DNA of 64,000 bases. Source: Stichopus chloronotus (taxonomy: Eukaryota; Echinodermata; Holothuroidea; Aspidochirotida; Stichopodidae). Position numbers and translations under genes: made by a program. The DNA lies in NCBI GenBank assembly GCA_021234535.1, contig CM037843.1, positions 18,383,911-18,447,910 on the forward strand, given 5' to 3'. Positions 27,901 through 39,867 of this stretch are shown one piece after another. Within the stretch, counting starts at the first letter, position 1. The number at the start of each line of letters is the position of its first letter. The notes beneath the pieces are model-generated. The model did no database searches and was not told the origin of the DNA. It saw only the letters and a program-made list of their open reading frames with translations.

Positions 27901-28860
27901 GCGCATAAAAAATAAGACCAAGTTTAGCAACATGAATGACTTTACTTCAACTTGTGCTAAAGATTGAATGTGGATGAAACGGTTTGGGATACATATTTGA
28001 GAGGATGTATTTATGAATTACTTCCAACATAACATTTTAGAAATGCACACGTGCGCAAAGGACAATACCTGTTCCTGAGCCAATATCGGCAGTAAAGTAC
28101 AGGTATTGGTTCTTTCTGCTACCGCCCAACCCTACTATAAATCATTCAACCTGAACGCTACACAGGTAGGCTACTGCATCCATGGTGCTTAAAACATGGC
28201 GGTCGCACTTTCAAGCATAAACATTTGCATCATATGTTGCCCCATGGAGCTTTCTGTAAAAGGATTGTTAGGATTTCACAGTGGCAGTGAAGAGAAGGAC
28301 ATGAAACTAATTCATTCTGAACATTATAGCTTATTCTGGAAAACAAGAAACTTCACAACTGTCACTTTAGTCCTTTCAAAGAATTATTACTTTCGAATGA
28401 CACTGAAGTGCAGTGAAAGCACTGTATGTAAAAAAGTGAATTCAATTCAGAAAGATGAAATGACTTCAGTGATGTGAAACAACTTCATGTTACATCCAAC
28501 AAGTGAAACCCAGAGTATGAAGAAAAGTTTCAATTTACCATACTCTATGTGGTAGTGGAAGCTTAAACTTCAAGAAGCATTTTCTATACACGTACAAATT
28601 CACTGAAGAAGTTTGTGCCCTTCGGAAAAAAAAACTTTAGTGGCTGTGCAAACTTAACAATACAACAATGTGGGAGATACAGCCTTTTCACTACATTCAT
28701 GCCAGACACTGCAGTACAATACTAGTTACTGCAGCCCACACTCTTCACTATGCAGATCTGTTGTGTATACAATGTGACAGAATCCAAGATTTGGGTTGAT
28801 CAGTTACAAATGTAAGCGATGATTTTTGAGCAACTAGTAGCCTGCATATCGTCTCTCTGG
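21918..28860. other. No gene seen
   Basis: About 7 kb of AT-rich spacer. Palindromic TACTGTAC/GTACAGTAC-like words are common (for example near 23650, 24215 and 26370). No coding exon recognised. Confidence 0.5.
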
Positions 28861-29060
28861 CTGCTACCCCTATGTGGCTGCCCCTTCAAAGAGCCTGCCA
28901 GCTATGGTCAAGCATTTCTGTCATGGAGCCCCAAACTTGATGAACTTTAACATTCATGGCCATTGGTCCATCGGTCGTTGGTACCACAGAGTACCATGAA
29001 GGTGTCCAGTTACATTGTTTGATCCCAGTCAATCTATGCAGCCACATCAAAGGGTAGCAG
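28861..29060. mobile_element. Short TIR element (200 bp)
   Basis: The left end (CTGCTACCCCTATGTGGCTG then C) and the reverse complement of the right end (CTGCTACCCTTTGATGTGGC then TGC) match over 9 + 10 bases with a small gap. It has the size of a MITE and codes for nothing. No target duplication is certain. Confidence 0.6.
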
Positions 29061-29665
29061 TATTTCTCTTTTAATTAAAAGCCCTGCTTCAGCCAATCAA
29101 GTTAAGGCTTTGTGACTGAAGTGTGCATAGGATTTCCTTTCACAGGAGTTGAAAGCAATTTGTCTCAGAAGACACAGACATTAGTTTTCGTAGCGATAAG
29201 CTCAATGAAAATACTTGTCCACCATGCAGGGTAGTTAGCTAGTTGATCCAAAACTCAATAAGACTTTCATGACAAAGGCTCTCCAGAAACTTTTCAAATG
29301 TAGCTTCTGTGACTTGAACTATACTTACTGCATGGGCAACTGTCCTGTTGTTGTTTACATTTTACTAGTGGAGAAGAGGAGGAATCAGAGTGCAACATTT
29401 GGAATAATCTGCCAGTAACTGCAGTTGTAAATCTAAACACTTGCACATTACAGAAAATATCATGGTCATTTTCATCTGTCATTCAACTTAATTGTGTATT
29501 TCATATCTCATTTTGGTCAACTTAGTCTCATACAATCAGAGTTTTATACTGGTGAAGAAGACCATGTTGCAAGCATTACAGCATAATATGGTGACATTAG
29601 GTACAGGTACACATAGTTGTGGTATTTCTAACTTAAACCTACACTTCAATATAAAAAAGACATAG

Positions 29666-30060
29666 TTCCTGCACAGGGTTGTCACCAGACCATTTTGAGA
29701 GCCGGGTAATTTGTGATCACCGTCCGGGGGGGGGGGTGTCTAAGGGGACCTCCCCTTTGAAAAATTTTTGCGGGTTGGAGAGTGCTTAGATGTAAAATGG
29801 TGCACTCTAGATTATAAATTATGAATTCGGTACTTTGGTTTCGACCAGTGCCGAAATGTTTAAGCTTACTTGGCCGTTTTATGGTAAAAAAAGGATAATC
29901 ACTCAGAATGCTAACGAAATCTAACAATTTTATTCAGTTAAGTAACGAAATTTGTGCCAGGCTGTGACACTGAAATTGACGGCGAGTGCCGGGCGGAGAT
30001 TTTGAGAGCTGGGTAGCACCACCCAGCACCGCCCGGCATGGTGACAACCCTGTTCCTGCA
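29666..30060. mobile_element. hAT-like MITE with perfect 8-bp target duplication
   Basis: The element spans 29674-30052 (379 bp). It begins CAGGGTTGTCACCA and ends TGGTGACAACCCTG, an exact 14-bp terminal inverted repeat. The flanks TTCCTGCA (29666-29673 and 30053-30060) are identical 8-bp direct repeats. CAG-type termini plus an 8-bp duplication are the hallmark of the hAT superfamily. Subterminal GAGAGCCGGGT and GAGAGCTGGGT words and a GCCCGGC-rich end suggest transposase-binding repeats. It has no transposase, so it must have moved in trans. Confidence 0.95.
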
Positions 30061-30504
30061 ACTAATCTAGAGAATCAATCTCCATGACTTTTCAATGACT
30101 TTCCCAGGACCACATGAAGAATTTCCATGACCTTCATCCTTTTTTCTAAAGTAAAAGTGTAAAGTGAAACAGCAAAAGCAATGCAGGTTAAAGAGAAGAA
30201 TAAATTTTGATATCATGAGTGAGAATGCATTCTACAATACAAGACTTGAGAGAAGCACTGCTACTTTGTTAATATTTCCAGCACTTCATAATTTCTCTGA
30301 ATTTCAATATTTTTCCAGGCCTTGAAATAATTTTCCAGATTTTCATGACATTTCCAGCTTTTCCATGATTTTGGAAACCCAGAAAAGGTTTAATAAGTAC
30401 CAATGGGCTCATTGAGGACCCAATGCAATGTTGACTGGGGATGAACATCAGCAAGATTTGTCTACTCTTTGGTAGACATGAACCAACCTGAGCAAACACG
30501 CAAA

Positions 30505-30690
30505 CCCAAAACTGCTCTTGCGGCTTCCATTTAATGTCCCCATCTAAAGGGCAACAGTGTATCTCCCAGTCTTAAGCAACTTTCCTGAAGACTGGGCAGC
30601 TTGCCCAGATCAGTAGCCTATCAGCTTCACTAAGCAACCTGATGGGAACAAGTCCCAAATTGGACGACAGGAACCCCAATGACCCCCTTA
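30505..30690. repeat. Dispersed repeat, copy B
   Basis: Second copy of the repeat at about 1615-1845, in the same orientation, with the same ordered blocks (CATTTAATGTCC, GTGTATCTCCCAG, AAGCAACCTGATGGG, ACAGGAACCCC). It is more diverged than copy A in the middle. Confidence 0.6.
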
Positions 30691-31074
30691 GCTCCTCTGT
30701 ATGCAAGTTGTATTATTTACATTTACCTTTAATGCCTAAAGAGTCAAAGACTTTACTGGTGTACAATAGTTCTTGTATATGTGCATTCTATGTACAATCA
30801 AAGCCTATGCCAAACAAACAATGTACTGTACACCAACGATGCAATTTTCAGCCACACCAAAATTCTGTCTCTCTTACTCTTATTGTGCACACTATAAAGT
30901 GTAGGCAGGATGTTGTGTTAACACAGACTTAACTGGTAACATATCAGTAAAACATAACAGTAAAAGGACTTCAGTTGGCTGAGGAAGTGAGTTAGACCAA
31001 ATCTTGAAGTCATGTCCATTTAGTCAATCTCTATCAGTCTATGTCAGTCAGGATCTACCAAAAGAATTTGCTAC

Positions 31075-31430
31075 CTTTAAAATACATGTCCTTAGTGCAA
31101 CCAATTCTGGAGAACTGCAGTCCAGCATGGAATCCCTCTTTGGGGATTATACCTTATTGAGGTTTTTCATCTTGTAAATGATCTTGAAAACATTGACTAT
31201 AGGCCTGTGGAACTGTTTAGCTGAAGGGGCACTAGAGCCACCAGAGGTCATCTTAAAGTTAAATCATCTTTAGAATAGTATTTGGAAACAATTCTTCTCA
31301 TTTGCATTGTTAATGCCTGTAATATTAATAGCCTCCCAGTTGAAGTAGTAGAGTGCACTACAGTAAATGCCTTCAACTCCTTACTGCAGATAGACTAAAA
31401 ATGTTTTTTTGAACACAATGAGTTACTTCC
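31075..31430 (+). pseudogene. Non-LTR retrotransposon remnant, C-terminal tail
   Basis: The plus strand reads SLVQPILENCSPAWNPSLG from about 31089. A later frame gives RGTRATRGHLKVKSS, then IVNACNINSLPVEVVECTTV and NAFNSL. These match, in order, the segment after the reverse transcriptase in jockey/CR1-type LINEs (LVRPILEYCS.VWNP, RTRGH, VWNSLP..VV.A, FK..L). Stop codons and frame changes break it. It is dead and lacks the reverse transcriptase core and endonuclease. Confidence 0.75.
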
Positions 31431-34400
31431 TCATCTGCCATCAAACTTGTCTGATGCTAGTGATGGCTCACAGGTAAATACATGACCTAGATTTAATCTA
31501 GGCTTTTCACTGCTACTACTCAGTACGAAGCCCAAGGATTGTGCCAACATGGTCTCGCATGTTAAGATTGAATTGTTCGACACAAAATACAGGTGTAGGT
31601 CTACATGCCTTGAGCCTAGGCATAATACTGTTTGACCTGGGCTAACTTAGAAGTCTGGGAATTGCCTTATTTAGTACTCTAGTGACTGCATATATTTCTT
31701 ATAGGGCATAGGTTACGCAGAACTTACATTGTTACAACTTACAGTACATGCCTAAATATGCCAAGCCACTAGGCCTTGCTTATGTGCTGGCTTGACGCAC
31801 AATCAAAATTAAAGGCTGTAATGCATCATCCCAGACAGTTTCAATTCTCCCAACCACCTACCTCTAGTCCCTCCCTCAGCCTGTCTTACGTTCCTCCACA
31901 TGTGTAATCAAAACAATGGATCCCTGTGTACGCTGTGTAATACAAGCTGCTCTGCATCTTTCAAATTTGCTGGCAATCTAAGAGTACTGTAACTTAGAAC
32001 CAGTTGAGAATTTTCCTTTCAGGGAGGTAAAAATATAGCTTAGGGTGATGCAATACAACCTTTAATGTATTGTTGGCAAGGTTTTTTCATATTCCACTTC
32101 ATCGAGGCTTCAGACAGATTGCAGGCTTAGAATAACAATTAAATGAATTAGAGTTATTACAGCACTTATTTTACGAATAACAATTAACATACTGACCCTT
32201 TAGTCTTTACTCCCTCACTCAGCATTATTCTGAAAATATTGGGCATGCAGCACATGATGAAGTTGTGACTAACATCATACTGCAGTGCAGCATACTGTCA
32301 GTCTTAGGAAGTTAGGCCGGGTACAGTTCCCACACAGCATCAGACCTTTGGCTAACGTTTTACTTTACTTAGGGGCAAGAGTCACATCGACATGTCTTCA
32401 TTCAGTCAACATGCATGGCCTTAAAACTTTAAGCGCAATATGCGATCAAAACTCCTCTTACCTGACAAAATATAGCTGGAGAGATGTGTCTCAGAATAAA
32501 ACGATGGTTAGGCCAAATAGCTTCACTTTCAATACGTTGGAGTTAGGAAAGCATAGGTTACTCATGTATACGAACGCCCTCGCATACCGCAGACATTAGT
32601 AACTATAGTGCAGTTGGATATATACAGTCTCATTTGTACAGTGTAATGATGAGCTCAGAATAGTGTAACGTATAGTGTACAGTGCGTTACGTACATCATA
32701 CATGTCAACATGTTGGTGCAGTGCACTTTTGTTGACAGACAGTATAGCTGACTTGTAGCAAGTCTACATTTGAGCCGCTTCTTTCAAAATACCTTTCAAA
32801 GGCTACAATAAAATTCCTGATAGGAACATGACAGCAGTGGACATCCCGGGAAACCCACAACGCAGTAATAGAACGAACGGCAGACAGGTTTGGGCATTGG
32901 TGTGGAGGGGGGGGGGGGGGGGGTGAAGGGCCCCAACTATATTTTGAAAAAAAAAATAAACTTACGTGAAAGCGTATTTAGGCTATACTCTTTATGCAGG
33001 GGTGGAGTGAGGCGTACAATAAACACACGCACACAAATGAGCGGAAATGCAATTTTCGGGGATTCCCATGCAGACAACTATCCAGGACAATTTCCATCAG
33101 ACAACTCCCACCAGGAAAACCCCCCTCCCCCTGGCAATTCCCACTCGGCCATTTGGATAATTTCCAATTTGGGCAGTGGCGGAGTTAGCAGTTTCAGTTC
33201 GGTCAGAGTTTAGGAGCGGTGTACAACAGAAATACCCACTGCTCTTTTAAACATATTGAAGGAAATGGGGGGGGGGGGTATGAGTGCCGGCATGGGTTCC
33301 TGTATAGAGAGGATTGCGATTTAAGACATTCCGCCTCCAACTGCGCGAACATTGTAGACCTGTGTATGTACTTGCAAGTTAGTCAAACGGTTATACATGA
33401 TCTGAACAGAAGTTATCTATTGAAAACAAACATGCATACAACTGGCAAGTTGATAGGTTATCATGTCTCACAAAGGACCAAAAAGCTGCTACAGATGTGA
33501 GGCACAGTGGCCCCAATTAACCACTTGTTGTAACCCTTTGGAACCCATACGGAACTATCTAAGCATATGCACAGTCTTGAGACAGGAATCTTGTTTTTGC
33601 AATTTCTCAAATTAATGAGAACAAAAGAAAATCTATGAAAATGCTAACCCATATGAGATGGGTTAAGCTGATGCAAGAATCATAAATTATGAATCCTCTT
33701 TTATATATTCTTTGATCACTTTGCAAATATTTGGATTGGGATGAACATACTTTGTCATCACTTTTTCATCGGGCAGTGGGTTCGTGGTAATTGTTTGAAG
33801 GGTTTCAAGGGAGTCTAAGAGCGCCGCTATGACGGTAGCTAGATTTGTTTTCTTACTAAGCCTAGGACATGGATGAGTGGACATCAATGAGTGTGATTCA
33901 ATGTAATATTGAAATACGGTATGCCCTGTTGCATTGAGGCAGCCAGAATTTTTTTACAAGTGGGAACTGAGAATTGTTTGAAAATTCTCTAAGAGGGGCA
34001 CTAGCATCATGTGGACTAGAGTGGAGAGTACGTGCATGAAGAAACCCCCCCCCCCCCTCCCCAGATTGCCTGAAAGCAAGTGACCTCCAGAAAATGGTAT
34101 TGTCAACATTTTCTTGGATGAAGAATCAGTCTCATTGGGGAGTTTTACACTGAAAAAGACGGATGAAAATTTGTACATTTCATGAATACTTGCTTGAATT
34201 TGAGGTTTCAACCACTAAATTGTTTTCCTATACTCTCTGCTCCAACCAATTGTGGCCACCACATAGATAGTAGATACAAGCGACCAAAAGTTATTGCTAC
34301 GCCGACTTAATGATTTTTGTAAAATTAACGTGCAGTCACCAAAAACCTGGGCGAACGCGATTTAAAAGGGGGAGATATGCTACACAAAAGCATATTCCAA

Positions 34401-37379
34401 AAGTTATCAATTTTCCATAGATTCAAGTTTTTCTCGTTTGTTGAGAAATTGCAGAAATGAAATCCCTACTTTAAGGCTGAGTACATACATATGCAGTTTC
34501 AGACACCCGGCCTACGAAGTCCCGTTACTCGCCATTTGTAGGGGGTTTGTGAAGCCAAACAATTTTCCGGTGCGCCCCTTCTATACAACTGCTATGGCCC
34601 TCCGCTTAGACAGTGCGCATGAATGTATATGAAGGGGACCATCAGGTTTTTTTGCTCGCACCTCAACAATTTTTAAAGGTTAATGTGTACCGCTTAACGA
34701 GCGAACGCCATTTAATAACTTTATTCTAGATGAAAGCAATTAATATCATTGCAATTGCAATCGATTGATGTTTTCTCATTAACAGAGAAATTTTCAGAAA
34801 TGAGATTCTTATTTCAAGGATGCTTAGTCTATCCGGAAGTGCCAAGTTCTGGTCATTTGAGGGGGAGGGGGTATTAAAGCCAAAACTTTCCATTACCTTC
34901 CAAACGCTAACTTGTAAAAAATAAACTGACCCTGTTTCCTGTTGTCAGAATTACTTTGCATCATACCTGGAATATGCCATAACTTCCCTATTCTACATTG
35001 AAATAATAGTTCACCAAGGGACTATCTCTACAATTACAATCATACGAACATTATTTGCCAATATATGGTCGGCACCCTGTTTACCCTACAAACTATGCGA
35101 ATTTGAGATTGTCGTCCCACCCTCTCACTGCTTTGCCTGCCCTTCATACGCCTTCATGATATTTTTCTTCTATGGAGTGGAAAGTTTTAAACTGAGGGAG
35201 CTATATATGAACAAAATGAATTATCTTAGAACAAAAACTAAGAGAAATTTCAACAATCAACCTTTCTGTCAGTGGTTAGCCTATACTACGGGTATCACAG
35301 AAGTGATCAATGATGCAAAACTAGCCTGCTTTTGTTCACCGTATGGATAAAACAATGACCCCCTAGTCCAGGAACAGGAGGAGAAATAAATTTTGTGTAT
35401 AGTGATATTTTAAAATCCAAACTTGACTTACGAAGCACTATTATCAAAGTTCACTCCTTCATCGACAGTTTCTCAGAAGTTTTAATTGACTCGCCAAGTG
35501 AAAAGAGACTTAAGGTAAAACATTTCAAAGGAAACACAGCATCAAAGTAAATGTCACCTCTCATCTGATGCTACATAACTGTTTGCTTATAACATCGAAA
35601 TATGTTCTCGGGGAATACCTACCACCTAAAAAAAAACACACACACACACACACAAAATAGTAACTATAAAATACGACGACAAGTAAAACACACAATTCTG
35701 ATATAGTGATAACATGAATGCCTCACCTTAGAGGCATTGTTTGACTGGATTAATTTTTAACCAACGTGAACCAGCCCGGCTATTGACACTAAGTATTGAG
35801 GAATGTATAAAGATTAATTATTAATTATAACTATCTCTAGCATTAACCCCCAAAAGCGCATAATCCTCTGTTAATGCACAGTTCCAGGGTTGCTTAACCT
35901 ACACAGCAAAAAAAAAAATAAAAAAATAAAGTCATTGAAGAAAACGAAAAGAAAACCTGGTTTGTAAATAACCACAATTTCATTGAAGACAAACCCCGTG
36001 AAAAGATAAGCAATTCACAACATGCCAACAAAGTTCGTGGGCGATAAAACAAAGTACCAACATTGTTTTTTGTAAAATAACAGGCGACAAAACACTGTTG
36101 AGCCGTCCGTCCGTGATTTCACTCTTAAATTGACTGTGCCATATACATGGTAATGTATGGTCACTTGATCTGACTGATATGGGCAGATCCGAGTTGAAAA
36201 TTTATCTCAAGTATGAATGAACTTGTTAATGTGAGATGATATGGAGTCACATACTTGAAATTGATATGAGAAGAGACAATAAAATATAACAACAGTGTTG
36301 GCCTACTATGAACATATGAGTATCGTCACCGTTCAGTGATTATATAAAAGTGCGTATAAAGTAAGTGCAACCTCTGTGGCAGTATACTTAGCCAAACATC
36401 ACCTGACAGATCGGTGAATTATTAAGAATAGCAGACAGCTGATCATCTCAGTAAGATTTGTGCTTTTCTACGTTTACAGAGCAACTTACTTAGAATATTG
36501 ACGAGTCGTTAGTTCAACTACAGCCCAGAACAATGAAAAAGTACATATATGTTTGGGGGACGCAAAGGCTCAATGTTTAGTATCCCAATATTTACCAAGT
36601 GCTCCAAGAAATAATTAAACAGGGTGCATAATTCATTATGATTCGTGTAATGTCTCAGGAGTGATATGTTACCACATTTCGCCTTTTTACTCATCTATTG
36701 AGAAATCGAATACATGAGATGACTATTTGAAGGTTGGGTACATGCAGCTAAGAACGCATGGGAAGTGTCGTTCCCGGTCATCTGGGATGGTGGTGGTGGG
36801 GGGGGGGGTGTTGAGATATTACAATTGTAGATCGACATACGGGTTGAGTCCTCAGTATCACAACTCTTGGAGGCTGTTATGTGCGAGCATGTATGGTCCA
36901 ATAAGAAAACAAGAAACTGACGTATTTGCCGATTAGAGTTCCACATATGACCGTTTCCTCCATGACTGAATCCTTGGAGTTACACCACTTCATACTTTTA
37001 CGTGTAAAATAAATTAAAATCTGTTGATGTCTTGGATGAATGATAATTTCATCCAATCAAATCACAAGATCGACGCTGACAATTTCAGAACCTGGATCAC
37101 CATGGTTTGGAGGCGCTATATAAGTATATCGATATCAGGTAAAGACTTATTCCAGCTGCTCAGTCCTAGCATCAGTAGCAACAGCGTACCACAGAAATAC
37201 GTTTGTGGTGCGTATATCAGTGCATATAGTGCACAGAAATAAATGATATAGTCATTCAGATCTGCTGTAATCTGCAGCGAAGTAGATAAAAAGAATGACG
37301 TCATGGAACAGTAAGTGTAACCTAAAGTCTGAATGGCAAAACGTTTATCATGAAACAGAATAACACAAATCCAAGGGAA
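31431..37379. other. No gene seen; somewhat CpG-richer around 32.3-33.2 kb
   Basis: No coding exon recognised. The 32.3-33.2 kb stretch has more CpG than its surroundings and long G/C homopolymers (near 32908 and 34045). It could hold an untranslated first exon or promoter, but nothing proves it. A diverged direct repeat of about 348 bp lies at 34.35-35.0 kb, and an (AC)n run near 35636. Confidence 0.45.
34345..34915. repeat. Diverged direct duplication, period about 348 bp
   Basis: Landmarks recur at the same offset of about 348 bp: GCGAACGC(G/C)ATTTAA (34353 and 34701), GAGAAATT..CAGAAATGA followed by a TACTTTAAGG/TTATTTCAAGG block, and CATTTG(T/A)(A/G)GGGGG followed by GAAGCCAAACAATTTTCC/AAAGCCAAAACTTTCC. 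The copies are strongly diverged. Confidence 0.6.
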
Positions 37380-37590
37380 ATTTAGTTTAGTTTAGCTAGC
37401 AAAGGGTCAGAAAGGACAATGTCATCATAAAAAAAAAAACAAAAAAAAAAAACAGAAAGTGCAGACATCCCTGAGAGAAAACAGTCAAAATCTTCCACAC
37501 TGCCGAAAATGTTTATCAAGTGCATTCTTAAAGGCATCAACACTGGCAGACCATTCCATTCATCCACAACTCTTTCTGATACAGTATTTT
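37380..37590 (-). pseudogene. Non-LTR retrotransposon 3'-end fragment
   Basis: The minus strand reads SERVVDEWNGLP. After a deletion or frame change it reads SVDAFKNALDKHFR, the conserved last part of CR1/jockey-type LINE ORF2. It is followed on that strand by T- and A-rich sequence and a CTAAACTAAA tail near 37380-37395, like the short 3' repeats of such elements. Only the last roughly 200 bp survive. Confidence 0.65.
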
Positions 37591-37763
37591 TTAACATGCA
37601 GGGGCGTAGCGAGGACTTAATGTTAGGGGGGTCCATGGGGGAGGGGTCTAAGGGAAGGGGGTTGATAAACCTGGTTTATTGGTCGATAAACCTGGTTTAT
37701 CGACCAATAAACCATTTGGCGTTGATAAACCTGGTTGTTCGACTGATAAACCTGGTTTATCGT

Positions 37764-37783
37764 TTGATAAACGCGTTTATCAA
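37764..37783. repeat. Perfect 20-bp palindrome in the dyad array
   Basis: TTGATAAACGCGTTTATCAA is identical to its reverse complement. It is the array motif with CG at the centre instead of the usual CTGG or CCAGG. Confidence 0.97.
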
Positions 37784-38103
37784 CAGATAAACCAGGCATC
37801 GACGGTGAATGCTCAATAATGATCAACCGACAAACCTGGTTTATCAAATGATTGTGCATTCGGCGTTAGTAAACCTGGTTTGATCGACGAGGAAGGTTCA
37901 ATGATTTGGTAAACCTGGTTTTCCGACTGATAAACCTGGTGTATCGACTGACAAGGCTGATTTTTCGATTTGAAACCAGGTTTATCACTACATGGGTGTA
38001 AACTTGGCTCACCAAATTGATAAACCTGCGCGTTCATAAGCCAGGTTTATCAAAAAACTTGGCTCATCGATTGATAAACCTGGTTTATCGCCGCCAAATG
38101 CCT

Positions 38104-39867
38104 AGTAAGTCATATAATTAATCTGTGTTTTATGTACGTTGTTATGCCGAATGAACTTAAAAGAGCCAGAGTCGTACCTATTTACAAAGCCGGTGACAAA
38201 ACAGTAAAAACCAATTATAGACCAATTTCCGTACTTCCAGCTTTTTCCAAAATCTTTGAAAGACTTGTATATAATCGGCTGTTCACTTTTCTTACAGTCC
38301 ACAATATAATCTATGAAAACCAGTTTGGTTTCCTTCCAAACAAGTCTACCACCCATGCCCTGATTAATTTTGTTAATGAAATTATAAATGCGTTTAAAAG
38401 TAACAAGTTCTCTTGTGGTATATTTTTAGACCTTTCTAAGGCGCTCGATACTCTAGACCATGACATACTTTTACTAAAAATGCAACACTATGGTATTCGC
38501 GGCATCGCTCACTCTTGGTTCCAAAATTATCTTACAGACAGATGTCAATATGTTAGCATTGCTAATTGTAATTCTCATCTGCGTACTGTCAACACTGGTG
38601 TACCGCAAGGATCGATTCTAGGGCCCCTTCTTTTTTTAATTTACATCAACGACTTGCCTCGTGCTTGTCCCGTTTTCAAATTTACCTTGTATGCTGATGA
38701 TACTAATATTCTTTATGATAATGCAAACATTCATACACTTATATATGACATAAATATTAATTTGGCTAAAGTAACTGATTGGTTTACTGCTAATAAATTA
38801 CACCTAAACTCTAAAAAATCCACGGCAGTCCTTTTCGCCCATATCAGAAAAAGGTTGATAAAAATGTCAATGGTATTACGTTGTTGAATAATTTTATCCC
38901 CTTCGCTGAATCTACTCTATTTTTGGGTATTGTAATTGATTGTAATTTAAGCTGGTCTCAATACATTGATTCAGGATGCAGGAAGCTTGCCAGAGGCAAT
39001 GGATTTATTCTGAAGCTTAGTCATTTTTGACCTAAAAATATCCTTCTAACTATCTACAATTCCCTTGTCCTTCCCTTTATTTCTTACTGTGCAATTGTAT
39101 GGGGTAATGCGTCCGCAGTCCACATTAACAAAATTTTTGTCATTCAAAAACGAATTTTTCGTGCCATTGATCACAAATCAAATCTAGACCACTCTAGACC
39201 AATATTTTACCGTTATAACTCCCTTACAATATCTGATATTGTGAAGCTTCAAATTTCAGTATTTATTTATCAGTTTTCTAAGAATTTACTTCAAAGTTCA
39301 TTTGGTAATTTCTTCTCCGCTTACAGTCACAGCTGCACCACTAGATGCAACTCGCATTATGTACTGCCTTTTATAAACTCAGTCTTAGTCAACGAACTAT
39401 CAGATTCATAGGTCCCGTTACTTGGAATGGTATCCCAACCCACATTAAAAATTCCTCTTCTGTTTCTTCGTTTAAACGACAGTTTAAAAACTACCTTTTA
39501 GCTGGTTACAATTAGTTTTTTGTTTTGCTTTGCTATGTCCCTATCGTTTCACATCTCTGTTCATCTTGGTAATTTAAGTTCCTCCATTCTTCGGATGGTC
39601 ATGTTTCTTTTCTATTATTGTTTAGTGATATACATGTTTCTATGGGTTTCGTTCCATGGGAATCACTACCACAAGCTTTTGGAAGCTTTCTTGTGCTTCC
39701 CCCCAACCATGATTATTAACTTTTGTATATCATCATGTTGATATTGTTTATTGCCTGTTTTTATTTCCATTCTTAAAACTTGTTCTTTTTGTTCCAATAT
39801 CAATTGTACAACTTGTTACTTATGGTATATAAGGTTGAAATAAATGTTGAGAAAATGAAAAAAAAAA
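38104..39867 (+). mobile_element. 5'-truncated non-LTR retrotransposon (jockey/CR1 type)
   Basis: A 1.76-kb LINE copy containing the reverse transcriptase and the following C-terminal region, ending in an A-rich tail (39857-39867). The 5' UTR, any ORF1 and the endonuclease are missing, as in usual 5' truncation. No certain target duplication was seen. It interrupts the dyad array and so is younger than it. Confidence 0.92.
38132..38887 (+). pseudogene. Reverse transcriptase of the non-LTR element, broken
   Basis: Open for 251 codons but not a full gene. RT blocks in order: RARVVPIYKAGD, NYRPISVLP, FLDLSKALDTLDH (catalytic Asp block), GVPQGSILGPLLFLIYINDL and the YADDTNI active-site box with both aspartates. 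A frame change near 38838 ends this frame. The original product continues in another frame to about 39515 (FLGIVID, LVLPFISYCAIVWGN, TWNGIPTHIK, FKRQFKNYLL) with further stops, for example near 39029 and 39408. The blocks fit the jockey superfamily (CR1/Daphne-like); the exact clade needs a tree. Upstream parts are truncated, so it cannot transpose on its own. Confidence 0.93.

Noticed and set aside
33170..33190. CAGTGGCGGAGTTAGCAG resembling a hAT terminus
   Set aside because: No second terminus or duplicated flank was found within a reasonable distance.
33690..33887. A 66-codon minus-strand frame with protein-like composition (TTNPLPDEKVMTKYVHPNPN)
   Set aside because: It has no recognisable family and no clear splice sites, and a single short frame is expected by chance in 64 kb. 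It is kept out of the gene list but could be a transposase or exon fragment.
37509..38037. Frames with repeated INLVYR and NQVYQ residues
   Set aside because: They are translations of the dyad array; there is no start context, splice site or conserved domain.
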